Shown: piece after piece, positions 59,835-64,000 of the stretch
Layout of the letters: each line of letters opens with the position of its first letter
Numbering within the stretch: position 1 is the stretch's first letter
NCBI RefSeq assembly: GCF_002163755.1
Contig: NZ_CP015863.1
Coordinates: 1,488,001-1,552,000 of the forward strand
DNA length: 64,000 bases
Direction: 5' to 3'
DNA from: Vibrio campbellii CAIM 519 = NBRC 15631 = ATCC 25920
GTDB taxonomy: Bacteria > Pseudomonadota > Gammaproteobacteria > Enterobacterales > Vibrionaceae
Position numbers and translations under genes: made by a program
The notes under the pieces: model-generated
The model's database searches: none
What the model was told of the DNA's origin: nothing
What the model saw: only the letters and a program-made list of their open reading frames with translations

Positions 59835-60878
59835 ATGGATCGCTCTTTTGCCTCAGAAATTCAAGCTCGCATTGATAACAAAACCAAACCATTAGGCGCT
59901 CTTGGTTTGCTCGAAAAAGTGGCGCTAGAATTGGCGTTAATTCAAAGCCAAGACAAGCTTCAATTGGTTGAAACAATAGAAATTCGCAAACCAACCATGT
60001 TGGTATTCGCTGGTGATCATGGTATCGCGAAAGAAGGGGTGAGCATTGCACCAAGCGCCGTGACTCAACAAATGGTGGCGAATTTTCTCGCTGGTGGCGC
60101 TGCTATTAACTGTTTCTGCGATCTCAACCAAATTGACTTTAAGGTCATTGATTGTGGCATGTTGTCACCCATCGATACCTTAGTTCCTGACTTTAAAAAT
60201 CATCCCAACTTGATTGAGAAACGTCTGGGAAATGGCACGGCAAACTTTGCTAAACAGACTGCGATATCGTTAGAGCAAGTTGCATTGGGTTTGGAATATG
60301 GTGCCCAAGTCGCGCAACAGGCGATTCTTGATGGCTCGAACTTGTTGATGTTTGGTGAGATGGGGATTGGCAATACCAGTTCTGCATCGGCATTGTTAAC
60401 TGCGTTGAGTCCATTGGAAGTCGACCATTGCGTTGGTTATGGTACGGGCATCACTCAAGAGCAACTAAACCGCAAAATCAAGCTAGTCGCGCAAGGTGTG
60501 AATCGCTGTCGTGACCTTGATGCCAAAGGAGCACTGGCTCAAGTCGGTGGGTTTGAAATCGTGCAAATGGTTGGCGCATTCTTAGAAGCGAAACGCCACA
60601 AAACGCCTGTTTTAGTCGACGGATTTATCGTCTCTGTAGCCGCTTATGTCGCGACCTTATTGGATGAAGAGACGCGAGATTACATGCTGTTTGCTCATAA
60701 CTCAGAAGAGAATGGGCATAAGTTTGTGCTGGAATGCCTACAAGCGGAGCCTCTTTTGGATCTTGGCTTGCGTCTAGGTGAAGGAACCGGAGCAGCGCTT
60801 GCTTTGCCACTGGTAAAAGCGGCGGCTCAGTTTTACAACAACATGGCAAGTTTTGAGAGTGCGGGAGTGACGGTTTAG
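59835..60878 (+). CDS. cobT: Nicotinate-nucleotide--dimethylbenzimidazole phosphoribosyltransferase
   Basis: Makes alpha-ribazole phosphate, the lower-ligand nucleotide of cobalamin, from nicotinate mononucleotide and dimethylbenzimidazole. The 347-residue protein shows KPTMLVFAGDHGIAKEGVS near residue 55 and MFGEMGIGNTSSASALL near residue 175. The catalytic glutamate lies in the C-terminal RLGEGTGAALALPL. First gene of cobTSUC. It ends by overlapping the GTG of cobS by one base. Confidence 0.97.
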   Translation: MDRSFASEIQARIDNKTKPLGALGLLEKVALELALIQSQDKLQLVETIEIRKPTMLVFAGDHGIAKEGVSIAPSAVTQQMVANFLAGGAAINCFCDLNQIDFKVIDCGMLSPIDTLVPDFKNHPNLIEKRLGNGTANFAKQTAISLEQVALGLEYGAQVAQQAILDGSNLLMFGEMGIGNTSSASALLTALSPLEVDHCVGYGTGITQEQLNRKIKLVAQGVNRCRDLDAKGALAQVGGFEIVQMVGAFLEAKRHKTPVLVDGFIVSVAAYVATLLDEETRDYMLFAHNSEENGHKFVLECLQAEPLLDLGLRLGEGTGAALALPLVKAAAQFYNNMASFESAGVTV

Positions 60879-61684
60879 TGTCTGCTTCTGATAATACACT
60901 ACATTCAGAGACTCGTTCTTTGCGCTATCAGAGTGAGCTTTTCTTGCTCGCAGTAAGTTTTTTTAGCCGTATCCCTGTGCCCGCAGATTTACCTTACAGT
61001 GAAACGCGCATGAACCAAGCAGGGCGATACTTTGCTTTGGTCGGTGTAGTGCTTGGGCTACTGTGCGCAGCTGTATTTTCACTGGCAAGTTTGTTGTTCC
61101 CAAACTCAGTTGCCATCGTGTTAACTATGGCATTTAGCCTGCTCCTTACCGGCGCGTTCCATGAGGACGGTTTAACGGATATGGCGGATGGTATTGGCGG
61201 TGGCATGACGTTAGAGCGCCGCTTAACCATCATGAAAGACAGCCGCATCGGGACGTATGGAGCGGTAACGCTAGTGATGGCGCTGCTGGCGAAATTTGTG
61301 TTTTGGGGCGAGTTAGCCCATGAGCCTCAGTTTTGGCTGATGATCGTTGTGGCGTACACCGTGAGCCGAGCACTGGCAGCCACTCTCATTTACGATATGC
61401 CCTATGTTAGTGATGCAGATACATCGAAAAGTAAACCGTTGGCGAATAAGCAATCGAGCTTCGAAGTCGCGATATTACTGTTCACTGGTGGGGTTGTGGC
61501 GCTGTTACTGGGTGTGACTCAGGCTGTTGTGATTGTATTGGTATTGGCTCTGTTTCGTGTGGGCTTTAAACGTTGGCTGACCAAACGTATCGGCGGATTT
61601 ACTGGCGATTGCCTTGGTGCCGCGCAGCAGCTTGCAGAGTTGCTTGTTTATCTCACTCTTATCGCATTTAGTCATTCATTATGA
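60878..61684 (+). CDS. cobS: Adenosylcobinamide-GDP ribazoletransferase (cobalamin synthase)
   Basis: Integral membrane enzyme that joins adenosylcobinamide-GDP and alpha-ribazole (phosphate) to make the complete cobalamin. It has 268 residues with about six membrane helices. The metal-binding acidic motif is FHEDGLTDMADGIGGG, and the late GFTGDCLGAAQQLAEL motif is present. It starts at GTG 60878, preceded by GGGAG at 60862-60866. It overlaps cobU by four bases. Confidence 0.95.
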   Translation: MSASDNTLHSETRSLRYQSELFLLAVSFFSRIPVPADLPYSETRMNQAGRYFALVGVVLGLLCAAVFSLASLLFPNSVAIVLTMAFSLLLTGAFHEDGLTDMADGIGGGMTLERRLTIMKDSRIGTYGAVTLVMALLAKFVFWGELAHEPQFWLMIVVAYTVSRALAATLIYDMPYVSDADTSKSKPLANKQSSFEVAILLFTGGVVALLLGVTQAVVIVLVLALFRVGFKRWLTKRIGGFTGDCLGAAQQLAELLVYLTLIAFSHSL

Positions 61685-62229
61685 AGCAACTTATTCTAGG
61701 TGGTGCGCGCTCAGGAAAATCGAGCTTAGCAGAGAGCAGGGCGCAACAATGGACACAAAATAAAAACGGAACGCTTCACTATGTGGCGACGGCATTGCCT
61801 TTTGATGAAGAAATGAAGCAACGCATTGCTCACCATAAACAGCAACGAGGGGCTGGGTGGATTGAACATGAATGTTCGCTTAACTTGCCTGAGCTCATTT
61901 GTGAGTTTTCATCTCAAGATGTCGTGTTAGTTGATTGCCTTACGCTTTGGCTCAACAACTGGATCTTTGAACTCGGCGATGAATGCTGTAATGAGCGGTT
62001 AGGGGAGCAAATTGAGTTGTTGGTGAATGCGGCAGCACAATCTGACGCGACGCTGATTTTTGTCTCTAACGAAGTCGGGATGGGTATTGTGCCGCTCGGC
62101 GCCGTCAGTCGTTACTTTGTTGATAATGCGGGACGGATGAATCAAAAACTGGCGACCATATGTGAGCAAGTCACGTTTGTCGCTGCGGGCTTGCCGCTTG
62201 AGCTCAAACCACAGGAAGGGAAGAGATGA
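61681..62229 (+). CDS. cobU: Adenosylcobinamide kinase / guanylyltransferase
   Basis: Bifunctional enzyme that phosphorylates adenosylcobinamide and transfers GMP to it. The 182-residue protein has the P-loop LGGARSGKSS at residues 5-14 and the Walker B-like VVLVDCLTLWLNNW. The FVSNEVGMGIVPLGAVSRYFVD segment is also present. It overlaps both neighbours by four bases, so translation is coupled. Confidence 0.97.
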   Translation: MKQLILGGARSGKSSLAESRAQQWTQNKNGTLHYVATALPFDEEMKQRIAHHKQQRGAGWIEHECSLNLPELICEFSSQDVVLVDCLTLWLNNWIFELGDECCNERLGEQIELLVNAAAQSDATLIFVSNEVGMGIVPLGAVSRYFVDNAGRMNQKLATICEQVTFVAAGLPLELKPQEGKR

Positions 62230-62840
62230 AAACGCTGAATATCTATCTACTGCGACACGGAAAAGTGAGCGCAGCCCCAGGTTTACACGGACAAGCCGAT
62301 TTGAAAGTCGATGAAGCTGAGCAACGCAAAATTGCTCAAGCCTGGCAACAAACGGGTCGAGAAGTAGAGGGGATCATCAGCTCTCCGTTGTCACGTTGTC
62401 ACGACCTTGCTGAGATACTTGCGGAGCAGCGACTTTTGCCTTTAAGTGTGGAGCCACAACTTCAAGAATTGGATTTTGGTGATTTTGACGGCATCCCATT
62501 TGACATGCTTTCTGAGCACTGGAATAAGCTCGATGCATTTTGGAAAGCACCGGCACAACACACCTTACCGAATGCTGAGAGCTTGGATGATTTCTCTCAT
62601 CGTGTAACTTGTGCTTGGTCTCAAATCATCAACGATATCAATGACAACTTGCTAATTGTCACGCATGGTGGCGTAATTAGAATGATTCTTGCCCATGTAT
62701 TGGGTGTAGATTGGCGCAATCCGCGATGGTATTCGACATTAGCGATAGGAAATGCGTCAGTAACACATATAACAATTACCATCGATGATCAGATTTACGC
62801 CTCAGTTCGTTCGATAGGCGTACCACTATTTGAAAATTAG
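62226..62840 (+). CDS. cobC: Alpha-ribazole phosphatase (histidine phosphatase family)
   Basis: Removes the 5'-phosphate from alpha-ribazole phosphate or cobalamin phosphate. The 204-residue protein has the phospho-histidine motif YLLRHGKVS at residues 6-14 and the second catalytic His in LLIVTHGGVIRMI. It is the last gene of the cob operon. The family includes other phosphatases; the position after cobU makes CobC the best call. Confidence 0.92.
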   Translation: MKTLNIYLLRHGKVSAAPGLHGQADLKVDEAEQRKIAQAWQQTGREVEGIISSPLSRCHDLAEILAEQRLLPLSVEPQLQELDFGDFDGIPFDMLSEHWNKLDAFWKAPAQHTLPNAESLDDFSHRVTCAWSQIINDINDNLLIVTHGGVIRMILAHVLGVDWRNPRWYSTLAIGNASVTHITITIDDQIYASVRSIGVPLFEN

Positions 62841-62922
62841 TCACGGAAGTGGCCAACGCTTAGATCTCTACCGAGTTTAAGAGAGAAAAGGGCTGGCTCG
62901 ATTACATCAAAAGGAACCATAA

Positions 62923-64000
62923 ATGACCGCTCCTAGCTGGGATTTATCCATCGTTTATAACGATCTCGCTGACCCACGAATTCAAGATGACATTGCCCTT
63001 GTAGAGCAATGCATTGACCTACTCAATAAACAGTCTGCGGATTGTAACTCTGTTGAAGTGATGCAAAACGCAATCTTAACCAGTGAGGCGGCAAGCCGTT
63101 TGGCTGGCACTATTGCGAACTTCGCTAACTGTTACGCGTCTGTGGATGCGACAAATGCAGAGGCGAAAGCACTGCTGGGTCGTATGACGCGTATTTTCTC
63201 TGAGCTTTCTCAAGCTTACAGTGCTTTTGAGCTTAAATTGACTCACGCTGATGAAGAGTTCATTACTCGTGTTTTGGAGCATGAAAATCCAGACATCAGT
63301 GGTCAGGCGTTTTCAATCCTGAACTCTCGCAAACTGGCTGACACACGTTTAAGCACCGAAGAAGAAAAGCTACTGGCGGCAATGAGCGTGGATGGAAAAT
63401 CTGCGTGGGGTAAGTTATACAACAACCTCACGGGCTCTTTGAAAGTGAAGCTTGACTACGCTGATGGTGAAAGTGAAGAGCTTGGCTTCTCGCAAGCAGC
63501 AAGCATTCTTTATGGTTCTGAATTTGATCGCCAAGAAGCTGCGTGGCGTGGCGTTCAAAAGGCGATGGCAACACATCAAGAATCTTTCGCTTCTATCCTT
63601 AACGCGCTTTCAGGTTGGCGTTTAACAGAGAATAAAAAGCGTTCTACCAAACGTGATGTCCATTTCCTTGATCCAAGCTTACATGGCAGCCGAATTAAAG
63701 CGGAAACATTGGATGCCATGATGAAAGTCGCTAAAGACAGCCGTGAGATTGGTCAAAAGGCCGGTTTGCTAATGGCGAAGGTCCATGGTTTGGATGAGAT
63801 GAAACCGTGGAATCATCTTGCTGCGATGCCTGCTTTGAGTGGTGAAGCGAAAGTTTACCCTTTCGATGAAGCAATCGATGTCATTTGTGAAGCGTTCGAA
63901 ACCGTGAATCCAGATATGTCTGAGTTTGTCCACATGATGGTACAAAACGGCTGGATTGATGCTGCACCAAATGCCAATAAACGCCTTGGCGCATACTGTA
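62923..64000 (+). CDS. M3-family oligoendopeptidase (PepF-like), 3' end outside window
   Basis: The first 359 residues of a zinc metallopeptidase that cleaves short peptides in the cytoplasm. It starts MTAPSWDLSIVYNDLADPRIQDD at 62923, after AAGGA (62911-62915). The helical N-terminal domain and the SAWGKLYNNLTGSLKVKL and RRDVHFLDPSLH-like segments fit the M3B PepF group. The HExxH zinc site would lie beyond the window, so activity cannot be checked here. It is 82 bp downstream of cobC and may have its own promoter. Confidence 0.85.
   Translation, partial: MTAPSWDLSIVYNDLADPRIQDDIALVEQCIDLLNKQSADCNSVEVMQNAILTSEAASRLAGTIANFANCYASVDATNAEAKALLGRMTRIFSELSQAYSAFELKLTHADEEFITRVLEHENPDISGQAFSILNSRKLADTRLSTEEEKLLAAMSVDGKSAWGKLYNNLTGSLKVKLDYADGESEELGFSQAASILYGSEFDRQEAAWRGVQKAMATHQESFASILNALSGWRLTENKKRSTKRDVHFLDPSLHGSRIKAETLDAMMKVAKDSREIGQKAGLLMAKVHGLDEMKPWNHLAAMPALSGEAKVYPFDEAIDVICEAFETVNPDMSEFVHMMVQNGWIDAAPNANKRLGAYC

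Overview
The window reads as a Vibrio chromosome, most likely from the Harveyi clade (V. campbellii / V. harveyi type). The backbone gene order (hut genes, thrS-infC-rpmI-rplT, pheST, ihfA-relV, tpm, purT, cdd-yohKJ, sbcB, cobTSUC) is that of a vibrio, and the window carries a chromosomal anguibactin-type siderophore locus, known from this clade and from plasmid pJM1 of V. anguillarum. Species assignment is inference.

Positions 1-5000: the end of a histidine-utilisation operon (hutG partial, hutI, repressor hutC), a Spo0M-like protein and a DUF3187 outer-membrane protein. Positions 5100-8500: the thrS-infC-rpmI-rplT translation operon. It is preceded by a leader with two hairpins whose 7-nt loops display CGU and GGU, two threonine tRNA anticodons. 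Positions 8600-10630: five small genes (GNAT, MazG-like, RidA, VOC, YbjQ). Positions 11170-17550: an XRE regulator, then a TetR gene and a three-gene envelope operon (RND/MMPL pump, LolA-like periplasmic protein, outer-membrane barrel). These share four TGACGNNNCGTCA-type operators. Positions 17722-18423: a bacteriohemerythrin that appears to start at CTG and carries the C-terminal half of a GGDEF domain.

Positions 18532-22115: a Phe-rich candidate leader peptide, then pheS and pheT. From 22295 to about 44812 the anguibactin locus lies between pheT and ihfA: angB; two fused ABC transporters and angH (minus); angN and angU (plus); fatD-fatC-fatB-fatA-angR-angT (minus, the order of the pJM1 iron-transport-biosynthesis operon); and angM (plus). 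Together they would build anguibactin from dihydroxybenzoate, cysteine and N-hydroxyhistamine and take up its ferric form. No genes for dihydroxybenzoate synthesis or activation, no phosphopantetheinyl transferase and no ATPase for FatCD are present, so these must act from elsewhere. Several NRPS domains carry visible inactivating substitutions (AngR Cy Asn142, AngR carrier Ala996, AngN C-terminal carrier Arg-Pro in place of Asp-Ser).

Positions 44864-64000: a metallophosphoesterase, an AEC transporter, ihfA, relV (an alarmone synthetase with a signal-like N-terminus), tpm, purT with a PurR box, a lipoprotein, cdd, yohKJ, sbcB, a DUF1826 gene behind a Zur-like palindrome, tcyP, an NAD(P)-binding protein, a flavin reductase-like gene, cobTSUC for late cobalamin assembly, and the start of an M3 oligoendopeptidase. 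No rRNA, tRNA, CRISPR array, transposase or integrase was seen.
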